A stretch of 9,888 nucleotides of DNA from Clostridium sp. UBA4746 (GCA_002403785.1 DHIM01000141.1:8277-18164); one strand, 5' to 3'. Counted from the stretch's first letter, positions 1 through 6,904 are shown. Numbers and translations are program-made. The notes: generated from the sequence alone by a model not told the origin.

Positions 1-1160
1 ATATTAAAAAACTTCATGAGATATTTACAAAAATTTATGGTGAAAATAGTGAATCTACATTTTTCTCGCCAGGAAGAATTAATCTTATAGGAGAGCACAT
101 TGACTACAATGGTGGATTCGTTTTTCCATGTGCTTTAGATTTTGGAACTTATGGATTAGTGAAAGTAAGAAATGATAACAAAATTAATTTTGCTTCCACT
201 AATTTTGATTTAAAGGTTACCATGAATTTGAATGATCCAATAAATAACGATGCCAAAGATGACTGGGCTAATTATCCTAAAGGGGTAATTAAGGTGATGC
301 TCGATAGTGGACATGTCGTTAAAGGAATGGATATTTTAATAAGTGGTAATATACCAAACGGAGCAGGACTATCGTCATCTGCGTCTCTTGAAGTTCTTAC
401 AGGTGAAATTATAAACAATTTATTTAATGATAGTAACATTGGCATGATAGACATAGTAAAGATGTCACAAAAAGCTGAAAATGATTTTGTAGGTGTTAAT
501 TGTGGGATTATGGATCAATTTGCAATTGGAATGGGTAAGAAAGCAAAAGCTATCCTTTTAAATTGTCAAACATTAGAATATGATTATGCTGATGTAAACC
601 TTTTGAATTATGAAATTGTAATTATGAACACGAATAAAAGACGTGCACTAGCTGAGTCAAAATATAATGAGCGAAGAGCTGAGTGTGAAAAAGCATTAGA
701 AATAATAAAAAAAGTCAAGGATGTAAAAGATATATGCCAATTAAAACCAGAAGAGTTTGATGAGCTAGAATATTTATTTACTGATGAGAAAATTAAAAAT
801 AGAGCAAAACATTCAGTTTATGAAAATGCAAGAGTAATTCGCGCATTTAATTGTTTAAATAGTGGGGATCTTATTGAATTTGGAAGGTTGCTTGTAGAAT
901 CTCATAATTCATTAAAAAATTTATATGAAGTTACTGGGAAAGAGCTTGACGCTATTGTAGAAGAAGCATTGTTTAGTGATAGTTGCATAGGTGCAAGAAT
1001 GACAGGTGCAGGTTTCGGAGGATGTGCAATTGCAGTAGTTGAAAAGGACAAAGTAGATTTATTTACGAGTATAGTAAAAAGAGAATATACAAAGAGAATT
1101 GGATACGAACCAACATTTTATTCCACAGGAATTGGTGAAGGGGTTCATAGAGTAGAATAA
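1..1160 (+). CDS. galK: Galactokinase (5'-partial, N-terminus outside window)
   Basis: This cytoplasmic GHMP kinase phosphorylates galactose to galactose-1-phosphate, the entry step of the Leloir pathway. The reading frame is open from the left edge (first full codon at base 3) to TAA at 1158-1160, giving 385 visible residues. Firmicute GalK is about 390 aa, so only a few N-terminal residues should be missing. Visible motifs, in order, are the galactokinase signature GRINLIGEHIDYNGG (bases about 75-119), with the Glu-His-Asp sugar-binding residues and the conserved Arg; the GHMP ATP loop IPNGAGLSSSAS; CGIMDQFA, whose Asp is the catalytic base in characterised galactokinases; and the C-terminal GARMTGAGFGGCA loop. 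A GTG at 159 cannot be the start, because the signature lies upstream of it. The sugar transporter and LacI regulator downstream fit a galactose locus. The promoter is outside the window. Confidence 0.96.
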   Translation, partial: IKKLHEIFTKIYGENSESTFFSPGRINLIGEHIDYNGGFVFPCALDFGTYGLVKVRNDNKINFASTNFDLKVTMNLNDPINNDAKDDWANYPKGVIKVMLDSGHVVKGMDILISGNIPNGAGLSSSASLEVLTGEIINNLFNDSNIGMIDIVKMSQKAENDFVGVNCGIMDQFAIGMGKKAKAILLNCQTLEYDYADVNLLNYEIVIMNTNKRRALAESKYNERRAECEKALEIIKKVKDVKDICQLKPEEFDELEYLFTDEKIKNRAKHSVYENARVIRAFNCLNSGDLIEFGRLLVESHNSLKNLYEVTGKELDAIVEEALFSDSCIGARMTGAGFGGCAIAVVEKDKVDLFTSIVKREYTKRIGYEPTFYSTGIGEGVHRVE

Positions 1161-1233
1161 TTGTAGTTTATGAAAAACCAATTTATTAGTTAAATAAAAA
1201 CATGGAGATGAATTATAAAAAAAAAGTAGCTTA

Positions 1234-1255
1234 AATCCTTGCTAAGGCAAGGATT
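1234..1255. repeat. 9-bp perfect inverted repeat between galK and the transporter
   Basis: AATCCTTGC (1234-1242) and GCAAGGATT (1247-1255) form a perfect stem with a TAAG loop. On the + strand no T-run follows, so it is not a standard terminator in the direction of the genes. An A9 run lies upstream (1217-1225), which on the minus strand would be a T-run about 8 nt past the stem, but no minus-strand gene ends here. It may be an mRNA processing or stability hairpin, or a protein-binding site. Confidence 0.55.
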
Positions 1256-1272
1256 CAAACAAATAAGACAAA

Positions 1273-1290
1273 GATAGTGTTAATACTATC
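1273..1290. promoter_or_regulatory. 18-bp imperfect palindrome just upstream of the transporter RBS
   Basis: GATAGTGTTAATACTATC is a palindrome with one mismatched pair (GATAGT/ACTATC perfect outside, GTT/AAT inside). It ends 8 nt before the Shine-Dalgarno AAGGAG (1299-1304) of the transporter. It could be an operator or a small 5'-UTR hairpin. It lacks the central CG step typical of LacI-family operators, so binding by the neighbouring LacI-type protein is not assured. Confidence 0.4.
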
Positions 1291-1313
1291 AAATATACAA
1301 GGAGTGAATAAAA

Positions 1314-2735
1314 ATGAAACAAGTGAAACAAATGAAACAAAGATTTGCATTTGCAGCAGGTGCATTTGGCCATGATATTTTTTACGGTACATTATCAACA
1401 TATTTCATGATTTTCGTTACAAAATCTATGTTTGAAGGAGCTCCAAAGGCAACTCAGATGAAAATGATAGGGTTAGTTACCTCATTAGTTGTAGGTATCA
1501 GACTAGTTGAAATTATCTTTGATCCAATTATTGGTAGCATTATAGACAACACTAAAACTAGATGGGGAAAATTCCGTCCATGGCTTTGTATTGGTGGAAC
1601 AATCAGTGCAATTTGCTTAGCAATGCTATTTACCAACTTCTTTGGACTAGCTACAAGTAACCAAACTTTATTTACAATTCTATTTATCATTGTTTTCATC
1701 ATTTTAGACTGTTCTTATTCATTTAAAGATATAGCATTTTGGTCAATAATCCCTGCACTTAGTGAAGATTCGAGAGAACGTGGAAAATTAGCAACATTCG
1801 GCCGTTTCGCTTCATCATTAGGGGCAAACGGAACAACATTGGCAGTAATTCCTATAGTTTCATTCTTTACCTTAAAAGCTACTGGTCACTCTGGTCAAGG
1901 ATCTAGCGGATGGTTCGCTTTTGGTTTAATAGCTGCATTAATCTATGGTGTTACAAGTTGGATTGTAGCTCTTGGCACAAAAGAACAAGAAAGTCTTTTA
2001 CGTAAGCAACAAGGAAAAACTTCACTTAAAGATATCTTTATTGCAATTACTAAAAACGACCAATTAATGTGGTTGGCACTAGCTTATCTTATATTTGCTA
2101 TTGGTTTTGTAGCTACAACAGCCGTATTAATGCTTTACTTCCAATATGTAATCGGAAATATATCAGCTTTTTCAATTGTAGGTATTATAGCTGCAATTTG
2201 TGGCATTGTATCTGTTCCACTTTACCCAATTATCACTAAATTTATTTCGAGAAAATACGTTTACATAATTGGTATTTTATTAATGGTAATTGGATATTTG
2301 ATACTTTCCATAGCATCACCAAGTTCAATAGCAGTTATTATTATAGGTCTAGTATTCTTCTATTTTCCGTATCAATTAATTTTTCTATCAGTGCTTATGA
2401 CACTCAGTGACTCAGTTGAATATGGACAATGGAAAAATGGAGTTCGTAATGAAGCAGTAACTTTATCTCTTCGTCCATTATTAGATAAACTCGCAGGTGC
2501 TTTATCTAATGGCATCGTAGGTTTCATATCAGTAACGTGTGGTATGATTGGAAATGCACAAGCACGTGATATAACATCTCAAGGTATTGTAACATTTAAA
2601 ATGTATGCTTTCTATTTGCCAGCAGCATTAATGATTATCTCCGGTGTTATCTTCTTATTCAAAATTAAATTAACAGAAAAGAAACACGCTGAAATAGTAA
2701 AAGAATTAGAAGTATCATTAGGAAAAGAAAACTAA
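1314..2735 (+). CDS. LacS/MelB-type sugar:cation symporter (GPH family), galactose/galactoside uptake
   Basis: This integral membrane transporter of the glycoside-pentoside-hexuronide:cation symporter family has 473 residues, the size expected for 12 membrane helices. The AAGGAG box at 1299-1304 sits 9 nt before the ATG, which favours this start over the in-frame ATG at 1332. The N-terminal FAAGAFGHDIFYGTLSTY stretch and the later VEYGQWKNGVRNEA segment closely resemble LacS of lactic acid bacteria. The family signature runs from D70 to W90 (DPIIG, then NTKTRWGKFRPW). Arg63, Glu66 and Asp70 align with the Arg/Asp/Asp cation-site triad of MelB; the Glu is as in LacS, which suggests proton coupling (inference). 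The roughly 160-residue IIA domain of LacS is absent, because the protein stops after a charged tail (KKHAEIVKELEVSLGKEN). Downstream of galK, galactose or a galactoside is the likely substrate, but the exact sugar cannot be read from sequence. Confidence 0.9.
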   Translation: MKQVKQMKQRFAFAAGAFGHDIFYGTLSTYFMIFVTKSMFEGAPKATQMKMIGLVTSLVVGIRLVEIIFDPIIGSIIDNTKTRWGKFRPWLCIGGTISAICLAMLFTNFFGLATSNQTLFTILFIIVFIILDCSYSFKDIAFWSIIPALSEDSRERGKLATFGRFASSLGANGTTLAVIPIVSFFTLKATGHSGQGSSGWFAFGLIAALIYGVTSWIVALGTKEQESLLRKQQGKTSLKDIFIAITKNDQLMWLALAYLIFAIGFVATTAVLMLYFQYVIGNISAFSIVGIIAAICGIVSVPLYPIITKFISRKYVYIIGILLMVIGYLILSIASPSSIAVIIIGLVFFYFPYQLIFLSVLMTLSDSVEYGQWKNGVRNEAVTLSLRPLLDKLAGALSNGIVGFISVTCGMIGNAQARDITSQGIVTFKMYAFYLPAALMIISGVIFLFKIKLTEKKHAEIVKELEVSLGKEN

Positions 2736-2832
2736 TTTGTGTAGTAACAGAGAACGTCTATAGTTTTGTGTGAAATAAAAAAGAATCAAGTTAAAGCTAA
2801 TTTAAATCAATAATTAAATATATTAACATTAA

Positions 2833-2871
2833 AGAGCTACCTCAAGATAAAATTTTGAGACAGCTCTCTTT
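2833..2871 (+). terminator. Probable rho-independent terminator after the transporter
   Basis: AGAGCT (2833-2838) pairs with AGCTCT (2862-2867). After a symmetric 2x2 AC/AC internal mismatch, CTCAA (2841-2845) pairs with TTGAG (2855-2859), closing on a TAAAA loop. The T content after the stem is short (CTTT), so termination may be partial. It separates the galK-transporter unit from the regulator gene. Confidence 0.6.
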
Positions 2872-2907
2872 ACAACATTTAAATTAACTAGTAAAATTTA
2901 TATGTAT

Positions 2908-2929
2908 GAGTAATTAATTAATGTTACTC
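2908..2929. promoter_or_regulatory. Inverted repeat in the regulator's leader, candidate operator
   Basis: GAGTAA (2908-2913) and TTACTC (2924-2929) are perfect inverted arms, separated by 10 AT-rich bases. They lie 40-60 bp before the ATG of the LacI-family gene, where an autoregulatory operator could sit. There is no CG at the centre, and no clear -35/-10 pair is visible around it. Confidence 0.3.
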
Positions 2930-2968
2930 TAGCATGTGTAAATTTACTGATTTTATAGGGAGGCTACA

Positions 2969-3985
2969 ATGAAAGTAAATATAAAGGATGTTGCAAGGGA
3001 AGCTAATGTTTCTATGAGTACAGTATCAAGGGTTATTAATAAAAATTATCCTGTTAAAGAGGAAACCAAAATTAGAGTTGAAGCAGCTGTAAAAAAATTA
3101 AATTTTAGTCCTAATACATTGGCTAGATCTTTAATTTGTCAAAATACAAAAACAATTGGAATTATAGTTCCAGGAATAAATAATTTTTTCTTCCCAACTG
3201 TAATTAAAGCTATAGAATACGAACTTAGAATAAATGGTTATTCTATTTATCTTTGTGATACAGATGATAATGCATCAGAAGAAATAAAATATATAAAATC
3301 CCTTATGGGAAGGCAAGTAGATGGTATTATAGTTATCGACCCCAAAACGGAAAATATGAAAAATGGTTTTTACGAAACAGTGGGAAAAGATATACCTTTA
3401 GTATCAATTAATGGATATAATACTAATATTAACTGTAATTTTGTACTTAATGATGAGGCAAGTGGTGCAAGACAGGCGATACAATATCTATTGGAACTTG
3501 GTCATAAAAATATAATATTTGTAAGAGGAAAAGAAAGTTATTCATACGATATAAAAGAGGACGTTTACAATAAATTTATGGAAGAAAATAAATTAACTGC
3601 TAATAAGAAAATTATAAATATTGGTGAAGGAAATAGTTATGAAAGCGTTGATGGGACAATGAATATAATGAGTAAAGAATTAGAAAAACTTAAAGCACCT
3701 ATAGCAGTATTTGCTTGTAATGATTTAATGGCACTTGGGGTTTTAAATGCTTGTAAAATATTGAAATTTGATGTGCCAAAGGATGTTTCTATAATTGGGT
3801 TTGATAATATTTGTATATCAAGTTTAGTTGAACCCAAGATTACAACAGTAGATCAAAATATGTATTTACTTGGAGAAAATGCTTCAAGAATGCTTTTGGA
3901 CTTGATTGGAAATAGTAATCAGAAGGTTAGTAGAATTAAATTAAAAACACAACTAATTATTAGAAATAGTTGTAGTACAATTTAA
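2969..3985 (+). CDS. LacI/GalR-family transcriptional regulator
   Basis: This 338-aa sugar-responsive DNA-binding protein has the standard length of the family. Residues 4-26 form the N-terminal helix-turn-helix (IKDVAREANVSMSTVSRVIN), with the recognition helix at STVSRVIN. The hinge helix follows around residues 47-57 (SPNTLARSL). From about residue 61 there is a periplasmic-binding-protein-like effector domain (KTIGIIVPGINNFFFP, later DGIIVIDPKT, ACNDLMALG and SIIGFDN). The strong RBS AGGGAGG (2957-2963) is 5 nt from the ATG. It lies directly after galK and the symporter in the same orientation, so it probably controls galactose or galactoside genes as a repressor; this is inferred from context. 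It is separated from the transporter by a probable terminator, so it likely has its own promoter. CcpA-like global function is less likely given its place beside sugar genes. Confidence 0.93.
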   Translation: MKVNIKDVAREANVSMSTVSRVINKNYPVKEETKIRVEAAVKKLNFSPNTLARSLICQNTKTIGIIVPGINNFFFPTVIKAIEYELRINGYSIYLCDTDDNASEEIKYIKSLMGRQVDGIIVIDPKTENMKNGFYETVGKDIPLVSINGYNTNINCNFVLNDEASGARQAIQYLLELGHKNIIFVRGKESYSYDIKEDVYNKFMEENKLTANKKIINIGEGNSYESVDGTMNIMSKELEKLKAPIAVFACNDLMALGVLNACKILKFDVPKDVSIIGFDNICISSLVEPKITTVDQNMYLLGENASRMLLDLIGNSNQKVSRIKLKTQLIIRNSCSTI

Positions 3986-4024
3986 ATATTAGTAAAACAT
4001 TGACCCTAGCAGTTTTAAAAAACG

Positions 4025-4055
4025 AACCCTAAAGCTCTTAAACTTTAGGGTTTTT
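4025..4055. terminator. Strong bidirectional terminator shared by the regulator and the small minus-strand gene
   Basis: AACCCTAAAG (4025-4034) and CTTTAGGGTT (4043-4052) form a perfect 10-bp stem with an 8-nt loop. On the + strand the stem runs into T5 (4051-4055), ending the LacI-family transcript. On the minus strand the stem is followed by CG and then T6 (complement of 4017-4022), so it should also stop transcripts of the convergent small gene at 4038-4184. Confidence 0.88.
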
Positions 4056-4184
4056 CTTAACCTTTTTTTTTTGTTGCTTGGAGTTTAGTCCACAACAACC
4101 TAATTTTTCATCACCAAAACTTTCTTTATTGGCTTTTTCCATCTTTCTTAAAAAATTGTCATACCATTGTTTTAAACGTTTCAT
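4038..4184 (-). CDS. Small 'LDCC motif'-like putative metal-binding protein (48 codons)
   Basis: I translated this short minus-strand frame by hand. It starts MKRLKQWYDNFLRKMEKAN, continues to KESFGDEKLGCCGLN at about residues 20-34, and ends in a lysine-rich tail. The pattern of an aromatic, basic N-terminal helix, then SFG, then L-x-CC-x-LN, matches the small clostridial proteins annotated as LDCC-motif putative metal-binding proteins; here the Asp of LDCC is Gly (LGCC). The adjacent cysteines would be the presumed metal ligands, and the function is unknown. A GGAGG box (complement of 4191-4195) lies 6 nt from the ATG, which strongly supports translation. The stop codon falls inside the loop of the shared terminator. 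An A10 run in the coding strand (complement of 4063-4072) precedes the tail; one extra A would end the protein as KKKG-stop, nearer to what I recall as the family's usual length. The tail is therefore uncertain. Confidence 0.75.
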   Translation of the reverse strand: MKRLKQWYDNFLRKMEKANKESFGDEKLGCCGLNSKQQKKKVKKNPKV

Positions 4185-4207
4185 TTGTAACCTCCATTTA
4201 AATTATG

Positions 4208-4223
4208 TACTATAAGCATAGTA
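4208..4223. promoter_or_regulatory. 16-bp inverted repeat upstream of the small minus-strand gene
   Basis: TACTAT (4208-4213) and ATAGTA (4218-4223) are perfect arms around AAGC. The site lies 24-39 bp upstream of the ATG of the LDCC-like gene, between its likely promoter and RBS. It may be an operator or a leader hairpin, but in DNA this AT-rich it may also be chance. Confidence 0.25.
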
Positions 4224-4275
4224 TTTAAATTTAGTTTAACATTATTATATAAAGATAACATGAAGAGAATATCAT

Positions 4276-4313
4276 TGTTGAAATAATTCATTTCCACATA
4301 AATTATTTCGACA
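4276..4313. repeat. 13-bp inverted repeat in the divergent intergenic region
   Basis: TGTTGAAATAATT (4276-4288) and AATTATTTCGACA (4301-4313) are complementary at 12 of 13 positions, and the remaining pair is G:T, so the RNA stem would be unbroken. The 12-nt loop is CATTTCCACATA. It sits midway between two divergent small genes, upstream of the candidate promoter of the plus-strand gene. It is long for chance even at this AT content. A dimeric regulator site or a small structured transcript are both possible. Confidence 0.5.
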
Positions 4314-4320
4314 TAATCAT

Positions 4321-4349
4321 TTAAATTATAGCATATTATAAATTATAAT
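4321..4349 (+). promoter_or_regulatory. Candidate sigma-A promoter of the 78-aa gene
   Basis: A consensus TATAAT (4344-4349) lies 17 nt after a weak -35-like TTAAAT (4321-4326). Transcription would start near 4356 and give a leader of roughly 37 nt. The region is very AT-rich, so -10-like strings are common and the call rests mainly on position. Confidence 0.35.
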
Positions 4350-4392
4350 GATAAAATGAAAATAAATATAATAATTCATAAGGGGCGATGTT

Positions 4393-4629
4393 ATGATAAT
4401 TGATATTGAGAAAAATTCTTCTATTCAAAAGGTTAGCACCTTTAATAAACTTATGATTGATACTGTTAAGGGTAATGAGAATAAGTTTGAGTTTCAGGGA
4501 AAGAACTATTTGGTTTTCTCTGATGGTGTTTGTGTGCAAACTTTAATTAATGATAGATTTTTATATCGTATTTCTATTAAAGAAGATAATAGTGGTCTTG
4601 TATGTCAAAAGTTATTAAACTTTATATAG
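4393..4629 (+). CDS. Hypothetical protein, 78 aa
   Basis: I do not recognise the family. The start is backed by an AGGGG ribosome binding site (4381-4385) 7 nt before the ATG, and a bidirectional hairpin terminator follows the stop, so it looks like a real single-gene unit. The protein is soluble-looking, without signal peptide or membrane segment. The N-terminal third is polar (MIIDIEKNSSIQKVSTFNK). Residues about 33-68 alternate hydrophobic and polar residues (FEFQGKNYLVFSDGV, then FLYRISIKED), which suggests a small beta-rich fold. It has two cysteines, well apart and not in a metal motif. An opposite-strand frame across 4336-4539 lacks a comparable RBS and is taken as a shadow. The gene lies back to back with the LDCC-like gene and ends against the HD gene. 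Confidence 0.7.
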   Translation: MIIDIEKNSSIQKVSTFNKLMIDTVKGNENKFEFQGKNYLVFSDGVCVQTLINDRFLYRISIKEDNSGLVCQKLLNFI

Positions 4630-4667
4630 TATTAATAAATACTCATATTAATATAAAACATTAACAT

Positions 4668-4700
4668 AAAAGGCATCTACATGCAAAGTAGATGACTTTT
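4668..4700. terminator. Bidirectional terminator between the 78-aa gene and the HD gene
   Basis: CATCTAC (4674-4680) pairs with GTAGATG (4688-4694) around a 7-nt loop. One G/A mismatch is followed by AAAAG (4668-4672) against CTTTT (4696-4700). Each strand ends with CTTTT, so it can serve both converging genes. The HD gene's stop codon (complement of 4699-4701) overlaps its edge. Confidence 0.75.
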
Positions 4701-5286
4701 ATGAGCAGTCCATGTATATTGGTATATTATATATATCTGTAAACAAGGAGGACCTCTTTTTGAATTTTTTTACTATCAAGTCACAAGCTTCTCCTTTAAT
4801 ATTAATATTTAAAGTTCCGTTTTTCATTTCAACCTTTTCTAGTGAAACATGGAGATTATGTTTATGATCAAGGCAATCTGCAATTCTAAGCAGAGATATT
4901 AATTTAAGTATTGTAACTTTTTCTTTATATGAATAAGAATGTATGCAATCATCAATATATTTTCCGTGACCACTTGCAATAAGTGCTAAGTTGACTCTTA
5001 GATTTCTTGGAATATTATTGAGAAGGGGTTCCTTCAAGATAATATATTTGGTATGTTGATGATGGTTTTCTTTGTTAATAAAATAGCCTATGTCATGAAG
5101 AATAGAGCTATAATGAAGGAGATTTCTTTCTTCGTCTTTAAGTTCATAGTATGGATTTAATGAATCAAATATACGCAAGGCACAATATGAGACTTTCTTA
5201 CCATGAGATCCTATGTCAAATACATTATATTTATCTAAAACTTTAAAAAGTTCGTCGTTATTTAAATAGTTTGCAATATTAAGCAT
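4699..5286 (-). CDS. Stand-alone HD-domain protein related to the C-terminal domain of Ppx exopolyphosphatase
   Basis: The product is a 195-aa soluble protein with a complete HD metal-binding set. His28 lies in the first helix (SHGKKVSYCALRIFD), the His64-Asp65 doublet in SSILHDIGYFI, His75/His76/His78 in HHQH, His107 in ASGHGKY, and Asp137/Asp140 in LRIADCLDH. HD proteins are commonly metal-dependent phosphohydrolases. By eye, the LHDIG-x-x-I...HH-x-H...YxI and LRI-x-x-x-LD pattern, and the beta-rich C-terminus, match the last third of the Ppx encoded just upstream. The N-terminal actin-like phosphatase domains are entirely absent. The strong RBS AAAGGAGGA (complement of about 5291-5299) sits close to the ATG. 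The gene follows ppx by 97 nt on the same strand with no terminator between, so it is probably co-transcribed. The substrate is unknown; polyphosphate or a nucleotide alarmone are guesses from context. Confidence 0.88.
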   Translation of the reverse strand: MLNIANYLNNDELFKVLDKYNVFDIGSHGKKVSYCALRIFDSLNPYYELKDEERNLLHYSSILHDIGYFINKENHHQHTKYIILKEPLLNNIPRNLRVNLALIASGHGKYIDDCIHSYSYKEKVTILKLISLLRIADCLDHKHNLHVSLEKVEMKNGTLNINIKGEACDLIVKKFKKRSSLFTDIYNIPIYMDCS

Positions 5287-5375
5287 GTCATCCTCCTTTA
5301 AATATAAGGTGCTTTATTTCAGATATTTTAACCCTATAAAGTATATGTTAAGAAAATGGATAACATGCTTATTTT

Positions 5376-6878
5376 TTATTTAATAACTAATTTCTTATTG
5401 TATATTTTTTCAAATGATGAAGAGCAGTCTACGGCTGCACTTATTTCTAATAGTGGGTCTGCTTTTGCATCAACAGATATAGTGACAGTATCCGATTCTA
5501 TGCTACAACTAACCATTTTTATATTCCCATTTAAACATCTATCTAAACTTTCACAAATTCGCAATAATATGCTTAGCTTATCTATAATTTCCAAATCTTG
5601 TTTAGTTATAAGATTCTGATATAATTTTAAGTTTATTTTAAATTCATTTTTTCTATGGAGTGCAGCTATGTATGATGCCATTAGTTGTTCTTTATGAGTA
5701 AGTCCATTAATTTTAGAGTTTGCAATCATGTATGAGGAGTGCTTATGATGGTCAAAATAACTTATTAGAATTCCTATGTCGTGAAGCATAGCTGCTGTTT
5801 TTAAAATTTTGTAAGGATTTATTGTAATGTTAGTAATTGTATTAAGTCCAATATACAAAGTTTTAGTTAACATCCACACGTGGCTTGGATGTTTAAGATC
5901 AATTTTATAATTAAGTAATTGATTTTTTAGTGAGAAATCAAGAACATTAATTAAAGGTATATTGCTCTTGAAAATATATTCATATATTAAGCCATCGCGA
6001 AGTCCGCTTCCACTAACAAGGAGTTCCTCTATATTAAGATACTCAATTAATGTTACTAAAGCTGCAGTGGCACCAACAAAAATATCAGCTCTTTCCTTTG
6101 AAAGTCCCTTAAGTTTTTTTCTTTGGGAGGAAGTTTTAACCTTAACTTGATCGTAGATAGCAATAACTTCACTTGTAGGAATTATATAATTATGCAGATT
6201 ATCTATAGGATAATTAGTTTTTTTCTGATGAAGTTTACCAATATTTCTTATAGTACCCCCAATTCCTATAATAGGTACATTCTTAACTTCCTTTAACCAA
6301 GGAACATCTTTATATAGTGAAATTAGAAAATTTTTGATGGCAGTTTCACTTTTATCATTCATAACTTTAAGAAGTGAAAATTTTTCTGTAAGGTTTATAG
6401 CACCAAAAGGTAAACTTATAGAATATTTTAATTTTTTATCTTTAACTAAGATAAGTTCTGAACTACTTCCACCGATATCCATTATAAGCGCATCAGAAAA
6501 ATCCATGCTATTAATAGCTCCAAAATAATCATAATAGGCTTCTTCTACACCAGTCAAAACTCTAATATCTATGGATAATTCTAATTTAACGAGTTTTAAA
6601 AATTCTGTTTGGTTCGTTGCTTTACGGACAGCTTCTGTTGCGACAGCTAAAATTTCAGTTGTATTTTGAATAATACATAACCTTTTAAAGAAAGATAAAG
6701 TATAAAGGGCCTTATCAATTCTAAAAGGATTTAAGCCTCCGTTAATAGTCATATCTTTGCCTAAACGAACACTTTCTTTTATTTCGTCTGTTACACTAAA
6801 AGAATTATCATTATTTATCTGAACAATTACTAGACGTATTGAATTTGATCCAATGTCAATAATTCCAATTTTTTTCAT
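5376..6878 (-). CDS. ppx: Exopolyphosphatase, Ppx/GppA family, with C-terminal HD domain
   Basis: This cytoplasmic enzyme is expected to remove terminal phosphates from inorganic polyphosphate; relatives such as GppA hydrolyse pppGpp. All actin-like (ASKHA) phosphatase motifs are intact: IDIGSNSIRL near residue 7; VATEAVRKATN near 79; TGVEEA near 109, whose Glu matches the catalytic Glu of Ppx; MDIGGSSSEL near 133; GIGGTIRN near 205; and SGSGLRDGLIYE near 289. The HD module starts with His-Asp at about 366-367 (AAMLHDIG) and contains DHHKHSSYMI. Two in-frame ATGs, at 6884 and 6878, are possible. The GGAG box (complement of 6886-6889) is only 1 nt from the first but 7 nt from the second, so 6878 is preferred, giving 500 aa. 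This is the usual length for long Ppx. It is divergent from the Ppx-like/ppk operon, and the HD gene follows it. GppA activity cannot be excluded from sequence. Confidence 0.92.
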   Translation of the reverse strand: MKKIGIIDIGSNSIRLVIVQINNDNSFSVTDEIKESVRLGKDMTINGGLNPFRIDKALYTLSFFKRLCIIQNTTEILAVATEAVRKATNQTEFLKLVKLELSIDIRVLTGVEEAYYDYFGAINSMDFSDALIMDIGGSSSELILVKDKKLKYSISLPFGAINLTEKFSLLKVMNDKSETAIKNFLISLYKDVPWLKEVKNVPIIGIGGTIRNIGKLHQKKTNYPIDNLHNYIIPTSEVIAIYDQVKVKTSSQRKKLKGLSKERADIFVGATAALVTLIEYLNIEELLVSGSGLRDGLIYEYIFKSNIPLINVLDFSLKNQLLNYKIDLKHPSHVWMLTKTLYIGLNTITNITINPYKILKTAAMLHDIGILISYFDHHKHSSYMIANSKINGLTHKEQLMASYIAALHRKNEFKINLKLYQNLITKQDLEIIDKLSILLRICESLDRCLNGNIKMVSCSIESDTVTISVDAKADPLLEISAAVDCSSSFEKIYNKKLVIK

Positions 6879-6904
6879 TATCATTCTCCTTTAAAAAGTG
6901 GTTG

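Noticed and set aside
159..1160. GTG at 159 as the start of galactokinase
   Set aside because: The frame stays open to the left edge and the essential GRINLIGEHIDYNGG signature lies upstream of 159, so the gene begins before the window.
1208..1234. Tiny frame ATG-AAT-TAT-AAA after GGAG, 8 codons, as a leader peptide
   Set aside because: Its GGAG overlaps the ATG, the spacing is wrong for translation, and the codons show no regulatory pattern.
4172..4183. AAACGTTT core resembling a LacI-family or cre operator
   Set aside because: It is the first codons (Met-Lys-Arg-Leu) of the small minus-strand gene and misses the full cre consensus; probably chance.
4336..4539. Minus-strand open frame opposite the 78-aa gene
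   Set aside because: It has no convincing ribosome binding site, while the plus-strand frame has a good RBS and a terminator; its product looks like an antisense shadow.
5287..5375. A separate promoter for the HD gene in the gap after ppx
   Set aside because: TTAACA and AT-rich strings are present, but no -35/-10 pair with suitable spacing stands out; read-through from ppx is simpler.
5356..5619. Plus-strand open frame over the 3' end of ppx
   Set aside because: It is antisense to the well-supported C-terminal part of Ppx and has no RBS.
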